In this document: piece by piece, positions 36,314-44,476 of the stretch
How positions within the stretch are numbered: the first letter of the stretch is position 1
How the letters are laid out: each line of letters begins with the position of its first letter
From: Firmicutes bacterium UBA5201
GTDB lineage: Bacteria > Bacillota > Clostridia > Peptostreptococcales > Acidaminobacteraceae
DNA length: 60,183 bases
Reading direction: 5' to 3'
NCBI GenBank assembly: GCA_002412775.1
Contig: DHVT01000003.1
Span: 14,261 to 74,443, forward strand
The notes under the pieces: model-generated
The model's input: the letters and a program-made list of their open reading frames with translations, nothing else
Database searches by the model: none
What the model was told of the DNA's origin: nothing
Program-made: the position numbers and the translations under genes

Positions 36314-36484
36314 GGTCTCCTCCACTCGTTATTATCCCTCTATTATAACCAATGTAACTATAAAAAGAAAGTAATGGATTTATGAAAAAAGTTTACGATT
36401 TTGATAGAATTATTTAATTTTTAAAGGGATTATATTTGATATAATGAGTGTGTACCACCTGAGAGAGACTGGAAGGAGATTGAT

Positions 36485-36922
36485 ATGAAGCACAGAAAAA
36501 GAGTTTTGGTCTGCGTTACGCAGCAAAAGTCCTGCGAGCGTTTGATTGAATTTGGCAGAAATCTAGTCAACTCTGACAAGGATGAATTGCATGTCATCCA
36601 TGTTGTAAAAGAAAATTGGAAATATTTTGGTCAACTTGAGGAGAAAGACGCACTCGATTATCTCTTTGAGGTTTCAAAGGAACACAATGCGATGTTATCC
36701 GTATTCAAAGCGAAGGACATTGAAAAGGCACTTTCGGATTTTGCTGAAAAACACAAAATCACAGACATCGTCATGGGTGAGTCGCTGGAACGTAACGAAC
36801 AGCAGAACATGATCAATAGATTACAGGATCAAACAGAGCTGAAAGTGAGATTTTTGGTCGTTCCTGTACAGTTTGACGAAGAAAATGAAATTATGGTTTT
36901 CGAAAATGTGATGTCTCGATAA
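36485..36922 (+). CDS. Universal stress protein (UspA-like)
   Basis: The 145-residue protein begins RKRVLVCVTQQKSCERLIEFG, the typical Usp strand-loop-helix. IVMGESLERN lies where ATP-binding types carry G-x2-G-x9-G; here the glycine pattern is not kept, so nucleotide binding is doubtful. It is nearer to the Usp domain of KdpD-type proteins. GGAAGGAG precedes the ATG, and a possible -10 TATAAT lies at 36440-36445. It stands alone with a terminator behind it. A role in stress or K+ sensing is only an inference. Confidence 0.78.
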   Translation: MKHRKRVLVCVTQQKSCERLIEFGRNLVNSDKDELHVIHVVKENWKYFGQLEEKDALDYLFEVSKEHNAMLSVFKAKDIEKALSDFAEKHKITDIVMGESLERNEQQNMINRLQDQTELKVRFLVVPVQFDEENEIMVFENVMSR

Positions 36923-36946
36923 TAAATCTTATAATGTAGCCATATG

Positions 36947-36976
36947 CCCCTCAAGCAAGGTTTGAGGGGTGTTTTT
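36947..36976 (+). terminator. Intrinsic terminator after the universal stress protein gene
   Basis: CCCCTCAA (36947-36954) pairs with TTGAGGGG (36962-36969) across a seven-base loop, followed by TGTTTTT. Confidence 0.85.
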
Positions 36977-37029
36977 ATGCGTGGATTGTGGTAAAATAAG
37001 GTGTATGAATAAACGACATTGAGGTAATT

Positions 37030-38007
37030 ATGATGAAATATATAAATGGACTCGTGCTGATAAGCGCAATAGCAATTTTCTCAACTTTTCTGGGAGATTG
37101 GTTGATGCAGTGGTTTCAGCTTGAAGCCCTTACAATAGCAATAATCATGGGTATTCTCGTGAGCAATGTGATTACTCTGCCCGGAAGCTTCAAACCGGGC
37201 ATTGATTACGCGCTCAAAAAACTTCTGATTTATGGAATCATCCTTCTTGGATTCAAATTGAATTTTGAGGCGATTTTAGGTCTGGGGTGGACTCTGATTT
37301 TATGGATCATCGCGTATATGTTGTTTGTTTTTTTGGCGGTTTACATATTGAATCGCTATATGCCTGTCGGATCCAAACTTGCGGCACTGATTGGCGTTGG
37401 GTCGAGTGTATGCGGAGCAGCAGCTGTCATCGCACTTGCACCGACCATTGAAGCAGAAGAGGAAGATGCGGTCATTGCAGTTTCAATTGTCAGTTTTCTA
37501 GGTGCTGTGGGAGTGATTGTGTATGCTATGGTTGCAAGTGTGGTGTCCATATCCGATGTGAGCTTCGGTGTTTGGTCAGGGTTGACGCTTCATGGCGTCG
37601 CACATGCACTTGCAGGTGCTTTCTCAAGGGGGACACTTTCCGGTGAAATCGGTACATTTGTCAAGATGACACGCGTATTGATGTTGGTTCCTGTATCTCT
37701 CGCACTCAGCATGGTGTTCAGTAAGCATGTCAGCACCAAGAAAAGAGCCAAGGTACCGAGTTATGTGTGGTTGTTCATACTGATGGGTATTTTGAGTGCA
37801 ACAGGGCTTGTGCCCGAATTAGGGGTGACGGTAGCCAAGGAACTTAGCAATGTGTTTATCCTCATGTCGATGACAGCAATGGGACTTGGAGTCAACTTCA
37901 AAGATATCAAGGGCAAGGGCGCCAAGGCGATCTTGTTTGGAGCCATACTGTTCACAATAACCAGCTCGGTCGCATTTCTATTGATTTCAAAAGGGTTGAT
38001 GGTATGA
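37030..38007 (+). CDS. YeiH/UPF0324 family membrane transporter (putative sulfate exporter)
   Basis: The 325-residue protein has about ten transmembrane segments and the family core GVGSSVCGAAAVIALAPTIEAEEEDAVIAV. Substrate is unproven; some members are linked to sulfate, sulfite or taurine metabolism. LTLHGVAHALAGAF is another conserved piece. ATG at 37030 or 37033 follows GAGGTAATT. The stop overlaps the next start by four bases, so it opens a run of four overlapping genes. No sulfur genes are nearby, which leaves the substrate open. Confidence 0.88.
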   Translation: MMKYINGLVLISAIAIFSTFLGDWLMQWFQLEALTIAIIMGILVSNVITLPGSFKPGIDYALKKLLIYGIILLGFKLNFEAILGLGWTLILWIIAYMLFVFLAVYILNRYMPVGSKLAALIGVGSSVCGAAAVIALAPTIEAEEEDAVIAVSIVSFLGAVGVIVYAMVASVVSISDVSFGVWSGLTLHGVAHALAGAFSRGTLSGEIGTFVKMTRVLMLVPVSLALSMVFSKHVSTKKRAKVPSYVWLFILMGILSATGLVPELGVTVAKELSNVFILMSMTAMGLGVNFKDIKGKGAKAILFGAILFTITSSVAFLLISKGLMV

Positions 38008-38927
38008 GTTATTATAAATACAGTCAATATTTAAGAAATTTATATGGTGAAAAAGTATATAAAATACCTGTCAATCTACCGGGGACGTGTCCTAATCGAG
38101 ACGGCACCATAGGGACCGGCGGGTGTGTTTTTTGTGGAGCAGTGGGAACGGGTTATGAATCCCAGCCCAATGTGCTGTCGGTAAAAACACAGCTAGAAAA
38201 CAATATCGCCTATATCGGGCCGAAATATAAAGCTAAAAAATTCATTGCCTATTTTCAAAATTATACGGGTACTTATTTGCCTCTCGAATTATTTAAGAGG
38301 GCCATAATGGAGGCTCGACTGGAAAATATCGTAGGAATCACCATTTCCACCAGGCCAGACTGGATTCCGAAAGCATATCTTGACTTTCTGGCAGAAATAC
38401 AGAGTGAAGGCATTGCAATTGAGATTGAATTGGGACTACAATCCATCAATATCAACACGCTCTTGACCATCAACCGCGGTCATGGGGTAGCAGAGTTCGT
38501 AAGTGCTGTCATGACCATCAAGGAATACGGATTTACGGTTTGCACACATCTTATTGGGAACCTTCCTTGGGATACCGAGTATGATTTTTATGAAGCGGGG
38601 CGATTGTTGTCCGTACTTGGTGTCGATAGTGTCAAAATTCATTCACTATATATTTTAGAAAACACAGAATTGGGTAAATGGTATAATGAAGACCACTTTG
38701 ATGTGTTACCTTCAGAGGCCTATATTGATCGGGTCATCCATTTTCTCAGAATCATTCGTCCAGATATGTCGGTCCAAAGGCTTTTTGCAAGGGCTCCCAG
38801 CGAGGAGACTCTGTTTTGCAATTGGGGTATGAGTTGGCGCAAACTTCAAAATATATTGGAAGCACGTATGAAAGAGAATGGATATCACCAGGGGGACTTA
38901 TATTCACATACCGGAGGTAACATATGA
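38004..38927 (+). CDS. Radical SAM protein, YhcC/YtqA (TIGR01212) family
   Basis: The 307-residue protein opens with YSQYLRNLYGEKVYKIPVNL and the cluster cysteines CPNRDGTIGTGGCVFC, the pattern specific to the TIGR01212 family (YhcC in E. coli, YtqA in Bacillus). LGLQSININTLLTINRGH is a conserved later element. The reaction is unproven; members are linked to tRNA or cofactor modification. It overlaps its neighbours by four bases on both sides. Confidence 0.9.
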   Translation: MSYYKYSQYLRNLYGEKVYKIPVNLPGTCPNRDGTIGTGGCVFCGAVGTGYESQPNVLSVKTQLENNIAYIGPKYKAKKFIAYFQNYTGTYLPLELFKRAIMEARLENIVGITISTRPDWIPKAYLDFLAEIQSEGIAIEIELGLQSININTLLTINRGHGVAEFVSAVMTIKEYGFTVCTHLIGNLPWDTEYDFYEAGRLLSVLGVDSVKIHSLYILENTELGKWYNEDHFDVLPSEAYIDRVIHFLRIIRPDMSVQRLFARAPSEETLFCNWGMSWRKLQNILEARMKENGYHQGDLYSHTGGNI

Positions 38928-39745
38928 AGGTCATCAGAGAGTGGAAGACAATGCTAATACCCTATGAACAGGCTGTTGAGGAATTAAAGGTCAAATTCAA
39001 GGCGATTCGTAACCAGTATAGGGAGCTTAATGAGTATTCACCTATAGAATTTGTCACAGGTCGCGTCAAGAAAATTTCCAGTATCATTGAAAAAGCGGAG
39101 AGAAGAAATATCGCTCTTGAAAATATTGAGGAAGAAATGGAGGACATTGCCGGACTCAGAATCATGTGTCAGTTTATCGATGACATCTACGAGGTTGTCA
39201 ATTTGATCTATGAAAGAAGTGGCAAGGACTTCACTGTCCTTTATGAAAAGGATTACATCAAAAGTCCAAAGGATAGTGGTTATAAAAGCTACCATATCAT
39301 TATCAAGTATCCTGTGCAGACTGCACTAGGCACTAAAGAAATCTTAGTCGAATTTCAAATAAGAACACTTGCAATGAATTTCTGGGCAATCATAGAACAT
39401 TCACTCAGTTACAAATACAAAACACAAATGCCAGATGAAATCAGGGAACGTCTTAAAAATTCGGCACTTGCCGCAACAAGACTCGATGAGGAAATGACCG
39501 AAATCAGCAAGGAAGTTAGAAATGCCCAATTGATGTTTGAAGAGAGATCCAATACGGTTCGCGATATCATCACAAACATTCAACTTTTGTTCTCACAAGG
39601 CAAGGAAACTGAAGCCATGGATTTTCAAAAGCGTTTCGACAGCATCAAAAATGAGGACAATATGTTCGAGTTTGAGTTACTGCTGAGTGAAATCAAGCAT
39701 GAATTGCCGAGATTCAATCTTTTTGAGAAAGGCAATCTCATATGA
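38924..39745 (+). CDS. RelA/SpoT-domain small alarmone synthetase
   Basis: The 273-residue protein has a (p)ppGpp synthetase domain without the hydrolase, TGS or ACT domains of long RelA/SpoT enzymes. Key parts are MEDIAGLRIMCQFIDDIY, KDSGYKSYHIIIKYP and EFQIRTLAMNFWAIIEHSL. It transfers pyrophosphate from ATP to GDP or GTP, making alarmones. It fits the YjbM/YwaC (RelQ/RelP) group; which one cannot be told. ATG overlaps the previous stop and an in-frame ATG at 38951 lies further in. It overlaps the TtcA-like gene by four bases. Confidence 0.9.
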   Translation: MKVIREWKTMLIPYEQAVEELKVKFKAIRNQYRELNEYSPIEFVTGRVKKISSIIEKAERRNIALENIEEEMEDIAGLRIMCQFIDDIYEVVNLIYERSGKDFTVLYEKDYIKSPKDSGYKSYHIIIKYPVQTALGTKEILVEFQIRTLAMNFWAIIEHSLSYKYKTQMPDEIRERLKNSALAATRLDEEMTEISKEVRNAQLMFEERSNTVRDIITNIQLLFSQGKETEAMDFQKRFDSIKNEDNMFEFELLLSEIKHELPRFNLFEKGNLI

Positions 39746-40458
39746 AACCTTTTGAAAACGGTCTTTATCTGAAAAGATTGAGACAAGCCATCGATCAGTT
39801 CAAGCTGATTGATGATGGAGATCGGATTTTGGTGGGGGTCTCAGGAGGCAAGGACAGCACACTGCTTTTTCATGGACTCACTCAGCTGAGTAAACTTAGG
39901 GATTATGATTTCACTGTTACAGGATTGACAGTCAACCATGGGATGTTGGGAAATCTTGATGAGTATGTCGGATATTGCAAATCGAATGGCCTGGATCTTA
40001 TGGTCCATCATGAGGATTATGCGAAAAACTTATCCCATGACAATACACATTCGCCTTGTTACACGTGTTCCAGACTTCGAAAAGGCATCGTAAAGCGCAT
40101 CGCCATCGATAAGGGGTACAATAAAATCGCTTATGGTCACACGAAGGATGATGTCGTCGAAACATTTTTGATGAACATTATCAAGCACGGTAAAATTGCA
40201 GGTATTCCTGCAATTTCAAAGGATCCCTTGAGCGATCTGCTTTTGGTCAGACCACTGGTTCTGATCGATGAGAAGACAATCATCAAAGCTGTCGACCTAC
40301 TGGGCTTTCCACTGATGAAGGACTTGTGCCAGTTCGCAAAAGGACGGATCAGACAGGATGCGGAAACTTTGATCGGTCAAATTGAATTGACACATCCTGA
40401 ATTTTCGGATAAAGTGATACAAGCGTTACAAAATGTAGACACAAATAGATTGATATAG
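39742..40458 (+). CDS. TtcA-like PP-loop ATPase, probable tRNA thiolation enzyme
   Basis: The 238-residue protein has the PP-loop SGGKDSTLL and the cysteine pair CYTCSRLRKG, as in the TtcA/TtuA group. These adenylate a tRNA base and exchange oxygen for sulfur with an iron-sulfur cluster. GHTKDDVVETFLMNI is a further conserved strand. The family in Clostridia is short (about 240 residues) and its exact tRNA target is not known. Its start overlaps the alarmone synthetase stop (ATGA). A metallophosphoesterase gene follows after about 13 bases. Confidence 0.85.
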   Translation: MKPFENGLYLKRLRQAIDQFKLIDDGDRILVGVSGGKDSTLLFHGLTQLSKLRDYDFTVTGLTVNHGMLGNLDEYVGYCKSNGLDLMVHHEDYAKNLSHDNTHSPCYTCSRLRKGIVKRIAIDKGYNKIAYGHTKDDVVETFLMNIIKHGKIAGIPAISKDPLSDLLLVRPLVLIDEKTIIKAVDLLGFPLMKDLCQFAKGRIRQDAETLIGQIELTHPEFSDKVIQALQNVDTNRLI

Positions 40459-40471
40459 TAAGTGGTGAATG

Positions 40472-41161
40472 ATGGCTTTATATGTAATCGGCGATTTGCA
40501 CCTCAGCTTTGGAACCAACAAACCCATGGATATTTTCGGGGAAGTCTGGGTGAATCATTACGAAAAAATCAAAGAGGATTGGATCAGTCGAGTGACTGAG
40601 AGCGACACGGTCATTTTGCCGGGTGACAGCTCTTGGGCTATGACATTCAATGCTGCGACAGATGATCTTAAATGGATTGATGAACTGCCAGGGCGCAAAA
40701 TTCTCTTCAAAGGCAATCATGACTACTGGTGGGTTTCCAAAGCCAAAATGGCTGGGTGCTATTCAAATATCGAGTTTGTCCACAATGCTTTCGCCATATA
40801 TGAAGATATGGCAATTTGCGGGACAAGAGGGTGGTTATGCCCGAATGAGGTCGTATTTACTGAAAACGATGATAAAGTGTATAAACGTGAAGCATTACGT
40901 CTTGAAAATTCGATTTTGATGGCAAAAAAGGCGGGATATGAAAGAATAGTAGGTGTTTTGCATTTTCCACCGACCAATGACAAAAAAGAACCCTCCAGAT
41001 TCACCGAAATCTTTGAAAAATACGGTGTTAAAGAAGTGGTTTATGGACATATCCATTCAAAACAGAACTACAAATATGGTATAAAGGGTTTATATGGTGG
41101 TGTGAACTATCATTTGACCTCATGTGATTATTTGGATTTCAAATTGTTTGAATGGTTTTAG
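40472..41161 (+). CDS. Calcineurin-like metallophosphoesterase
   Basis: The 229-residue protein has the metal-binding motifs in order: GDLHLSFG, PGDSSWAM, GNHDYWW and the late GHIHSKQNY. This is the two-metal phosphoesterase fold used by nucleases, phosphatases and cyclic-nucleotide phosphodiesterases. The family member is cytoplasmic, with no signal peptide. Substrate is unknown. Tandem ATGs at 40469 and 40472 follow GTGGTG. Position next to an alarmone synthetase invites, but does not prove, a nucleotide substrate. Confidence 0.88.
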   Translation: MALYVIGDLHLSFGTNKPMDIFGEVWVNHYEKIKEDWISRVTESDTVILPGDSSWAMTFNAATDDLKWIDELPGRKILFKGNHDYWWVSKAKMAGCYSNIEFVHNAFAIYEDMAICGTRGWLCPNEVVFTENDDKVYKREALRLENSILMAKKAGYERIVGVLHFPPTNDKKEPSRFTEIFEKYGVKEVVYGHIHSKQNYKYGIKGLYGGVNYHLTSCDYLDFKLFEWF

Positions 41162-41174
41162 AAAGGTGTAGGAT

Positions 41175-41708
41175 TTGAAGGGAAAAGATATAGGGGTTTT
41201 AGTATCGAAGCGGCTTGCTTTGATCGATCAACTTGAAAAAGGGAAGTTGACCAAAGAGTCATTCATCAACGAAAATTATCGTATGCTTGAAACGTATGGC
41301 AAGGTGTCATTTGATATGGACACAGTAGACGAGGGTGTTCTCAAGTATCATTATTTCAACACCATGGCTAAAAAATTGATGCTGGAGGCGGATGCGATTG
41401 AGTACCGTGAACCCTCGAAATATTTTCAACTCAAGAACCAAGCGTATGATTATTATGTGAAGAAAGATCGGATTACTCTCAAATTACTGGATTTGGTTGA
41501 TTGTACGGCAGTGAGAGCCTATTACATCAATTTGAACTCCAGACAACTCGAGGGTGCGATTTATGAAATTGATTTCATCGATTACGACCGTGTCATATTG
41601 CATTCGAAAGACCGCAAAATATTGCACAAACTGAGATCATCAGGTTGTTTTTTAGAGGAAAAGCTTGAATCCAAAGTCAAAGCTTACGTCAACACTAAAG
41701 TTTATTGA
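41175..41708 (+). CDS. Conserved hypothetical protein, possibly DUF6648-like
   Basis: The 177-residue soluble protein opens KGKDIGVLVSKRLALIDQLE and contains YHYFNTMAKKLMLEADAIEY and a strand-rich C-terminal half (DCTAVRAYYINLNSRQLEGA). The pattern reminds me of the clostridial DUF6648 family, but this is from memory and weak. The start is TTG 41175 after AAAGGTG. It sits 13 bases after the phosphoesterase gene and 18 bases before a thioesterase gene, in a likely operon of cytoplasmic proteins. Confidence 0.68.
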   Translation: MKGKDIGVLVSKRLALIDQLEKGKLTKESFINENYRMLETYGKVSFDMDTVDEGVLKYHYFNTMAKKLMLEADAIEYREPSKYFQLKNQAYDYYVKKDRITLKLLDLVDCTAVRAYYINLNSRQLEGAIYEIDFIDYDRVILHSKDRKILHKLRSSGCFLEEKLESKVKAYVNTKVY

Positions 41709-41726
41709 TGAAAAGGAGGTACGGAC

Positions 41727-42146
41727 ATGATTGAAATGAATCAAATTAAGACGGGGATGACTTATAGACTCCAGAAGAGAGTGACTGAGTCGGATACTTC
41801 ACTTAATTATGGAAGCGGAAAAATCGAAAATTTGCTTGCGACACCGAGACTGGTGGCACTTATGATTGAAGCCAGCTCCTTATTGATTGATCCACTTTTG
41901 CCTGAAGGTTTTGTTTCAGTGGGCAGACATGTGGAAGTTGATCATTTCAAAGCGACGTGCCTTGGCGCAACAGTCACCGTTGAAGTACGTGTGGAATATG
42001 CCCAGTCAGGCAAAGTGCTCATTTCGATGAACGCTTATGACGAGCATGGCAAAATTGGAGAAGGCAAACACAGCAGAATGGTAGTCAATTATAAGAAATT
42101 GCTTGAAAAAGCAACTGAACGGGATATGGACACCAAGAAGGATTGA
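41727..42146 (+). CDS. Hotdog-fold thioesterase, FlK-like
   Basis: The 139-residue protein is a single hotdog domain. It resembles the FlK (fluoroacetyl-CoA thioesterase-like) family: the opening TYRLQKRVTESDTSLNYGSG, then MIEASSLLIDPLLPEGFVSVG and VEVDHFKATCLGATV. It would hydrolyse a small acyl-CoA; general detoxification or recycling of CoA is the usual proposal. AAAGGAGG lies before the ATG at good spacing. The next start at 42149 is two bases after the stop. Confidence 0.86.
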   Translation: MIEMNQIKTGMTYRLQKRVTESDTSLNYGSGKIENLLATPRLVALMIEASSLLIDPLLPEGFVSVGRHVEVDHFKATCLGATVTVEVRVEYAQSGKVLISMNAYDEHGKIGEGKHSRMVVNYKKLLEKATERDMDTKKD

Positions 42147-42148
42147 AC

Positions 42149-42808
42149 ATGATAAATTTGAAAGACATAAAAGCGATAATATTTGACCTCGATGGGACAC
42201 TCGTGGATTCGATGTGGATTTGGAAACAAATCGACATCGATTTTCTTGAAAGAAGGGGCATAATTCTCCCTGAAGACTTACAGAAAGAAATTGAAGGAAA
42301 GAGTTTTACTGAAACAGCCCAGTATTTCATCAAGCGATTTGAACTTGAGGAAACCATTGAAGACATTCAAACGGAATGGAATGAAATGGCAAGGCAGTTC
42401 TATGCGGAAAAAATTCCACTAAAAGCCGGTGTCAAACAGCTTCTCGTCAACGCGAAACTTCATGGTGTCAAGATGGGGATCGGAACCAGCAATTCCAGAG
42501 AACTTTTACTCGAAGTCATAAAGGCCCATCAAATAGAAGATTTTTTTGAAACCATCAGAACCTCTTGTGAGGTGGACCGGGGAAAGCCCTTTCCAGACAT
42601 ATTTTTGAAAGTGGCGGAGGATTTGGGCGTTTTACCGACAGACTGTCTGGTGTTCGAAGATACGCATGCAGGTGTCATGGCAGCAAAAAACGCCGGTATG
42701 AAGGCTGTAGCCATCTATGATGAGCTTTCCGAACCTTACACCGACGCCATAAAAGAAACCGCAGATCATTATATAGAGGACTTTATGGTGTTTGAGCCAT
42801 TTTTTTAA
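42149..42808 (+). CDS. HAD-superfamily hydrolase, beta-phosphoglucomutase-like
   Basis: The 219-residue protein has HAD motif I FDLDGTLVDS with the nucleophile and acid/base aspartates, motif II in GIGTSNSREL, motif III lysine in DRGKPFPDIF and motif IV VFEDTHAGVMAAKNAGM. A helical cap follows motif I (type C1). It fits small phosphosugar phosphatases; the substrate is unknown. ATG 42149 is two bases after the thioesterase stop. Its last 26 bases overlap in antisense the 3' end of the GGDEF-EAL gene. Confidence 0.88.
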   Translation: MINLKDIKAIIFDLDGTLVDSMWIWKQIDIDFLERRGIILPEDLQKEIEGKSFTETAQYFIKRFELEETIEDIQTEWNEMARQFYAEKIPLKAGVKQLLVNAKLHGVKMGIGTSNSRELLLEVIKAHQIEDFFETIRTSCEVDRGKPFPDIFLKVAEDLGVLPTDCLVFEDTHAGVMAAKNAGMKAVAIYDELSEPYTDAIKETADHYIEDFMVFEPFF

Positions 42809-44423
42809 GCCTTGGATAGATTTTAATCTCTTCATCGAGCAAAAGCTTGATGAAGTTTTCTTTTTCCAGGGGATGGGAATAATAATAACCTTGGACATAA
42901 TTGATGTCACCGGAACTAAGTACACCTGTCTGTTCAAGGGATTCAATGTTCTTGACGATGATCTGGATATCCAGAGTTTTGATGATCTCAAGCAGCGGAG
43001 ATACAATAGCGGTGCTTTCTGAAAACATCAAACGGTCGATTTTTATAAAATCCACAGACATTTTTTTCAAATGATTGAGTGAAATGAATTCAGCTCCAAA
43101 ATCATCGACAATCATGCGGAAGCCCAATTTTTTAAGGATATTCAGCTGATTGAAGACGCTTTCGTAATTGGATTCGATGGCGGTTTCAGTAATCTCCAGA
43201 CAAATGGTTGAAGGATCCGCTTTCGTTTCATTCAAAACAGATTTGATCTCATCGATCAAATGAGGATTTGAAAGATCATTCATCGATAAGTTGAAAGTTG
43301 TCAGAATCAGGTTTTCAGATGAAGAAAGCGTGTTGCTCATTTCACATACGGTTTTGAAAACAGCTAAGTTCAACGCTGAGGTCATTCCAAGCTCTTTGGC
43401 GAGCTGCAACATTTTTTGAGGTGGCAGGTAACCTGTGGATCCTTCAAGGTAAATCGTTGTTTCTACAAGTGCGATTTTCCCGGATACGCTGTTGAAAATG
43501 GGCTGATATTTGAAACTCAGGGCATTGTCTGCAAGCGCATTGTAAAGCTCTTGTTTCAAGACCGCACGGTCGTCTTTTTCAGCATCCTTGTCCTCTTTGA
43601 AAAATGCGTAACCGTTAACGCCTGTACTTTTGATTTGATACATGGCCATATCGGCACTGCCAATGAGTTCATCAAACGAATTGCCATGAAGTGGTATAAG
43701 CGCTATACCCATACTGAATTTGAGTATGAATTCATTGTTTTGGACGGAAAGGGGTTTCTTAAAGTCATCCACCAACTTTTTCGCAAGGAATTCGACCGAA
43801 TCCACATCGACCACTGAATCCAGAACAGCCACAAATTCGTCGCTCCCGAAGCGGTAAACCTTACCATAATCCTCGAGAGATTTGTTGAGGTGAGCAGCGA
43901 TGATGTATAGGAGGTCATCTCCAAGAGAATGACCATAATGGTCGTTGATTTGCTTGAAATTATCAAAATCAATAAAAAAAATGGCACCTTGGATCAAATT
44001 TATAGAGTGGGTATTCAGCAGTTGCTCAAGATCGATCTTGAGAGAAAGTCGATTCGGTAGTTTGGTCAAATCATCAAAATAAGCATAATGCTCAATCCGC
44101 TCTTGGTTGGAAAGCAATAATGATTGTTGTTCTTTAAGCCGATTAGACGAAACTTCAAGATTCTTATTTTCGATTAATAGAGCTTCTTCAGATTGGATTC
44201 GCTGCAAATAGAGATAGTTCAGCTCTTCCAATTGAACTTTCATCTGTTTTTCATTTTTCTTGCTTTGTCTTATGTAGTAAAATAACACAATGAGCACAAC
44301 CACAAGTGCGCTGGATAGTATTTCAAGTAGGACATAAGTATTCATAGACCAAGTACCCCAATCTTCAATTCGCCATTTTTGATGCATATCTATATTAACA
44401 TTACCCGAAAGAGATGAAATCAA
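42783..44423 (-). CDS. Membrane GGDEF-EAL protein with degenerate EAL motifs
   Basis: The protein has one membrane segment (MNTYVLLEILSSALVVVLIV), a coiled coil, a GGDEF domain (active loop RFGSDEF) and an EAL domain. The diguanylate cyclase site has GSDEF, a spelling often active. In the EAL domain the EAL triplet is replaced by ETT, and AEGVET by VKNIES, while LEITE, DDFG, IKID and QGYYYSHP are retained. It may therefore be chiefly a cyclase or a c-di-GMP receptor. The start is uncertain: TTG 44423 lacks a ribosome-binding site, and ATG 44345 would begin just before the membrane helix. Confidence 0.85.
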   Translation of the reverse strand: MISSLSGNVNIDMHQKWRIEDWGTWSMNTYVLLEILSSALVVVLIVLFYYIRQSKKNEKQMKVQLEELNYLYLQRIQSEEALLIENKNLEVSSNRLKEQQSLLLSNQERIEHYAYFDDLTKLPNRLSLKIDLEQLLNTHSINLIQGAIFFIDFDNFKQINDHYGHSLGDDLLYIIAAHLNKSLEDYGKVYRFGSDEFVAVLDSVVDVDSVEFLAKKLVDDFKKPLSVQNNEFILKFSMGIALIPLHGNSFDELIGSADMAMYQIKSTGVNGYAFFKEDKDAEKDDRAVLKQELYNALADNALSFKYQPIFNSVSGKIALVETTIYLEGSTGYLPPQKMLQLAKELGMTSALNLAVFKTVCEMSNTLSSSENLILTTFNLSMNDLSNPHLIDEIKSVLNETKADPSTICLEITETAIESNYESVFNQLNILKKLGFRMIVDDFGAEFISLNHLKKMSVDFIKIDRLMFSESTAIVSPLLEIIKTLDIQIIVKNIESLEQTGVLSSGDINYVQGYYYSHPLEKENFIKLLLDEEIKIYPRLKKMAQTP

Positions 44424-44476
44424 TCATAGGATTTGATATAATGAACTGCACTTAAGATAATAGAAAGAGGTTTACT

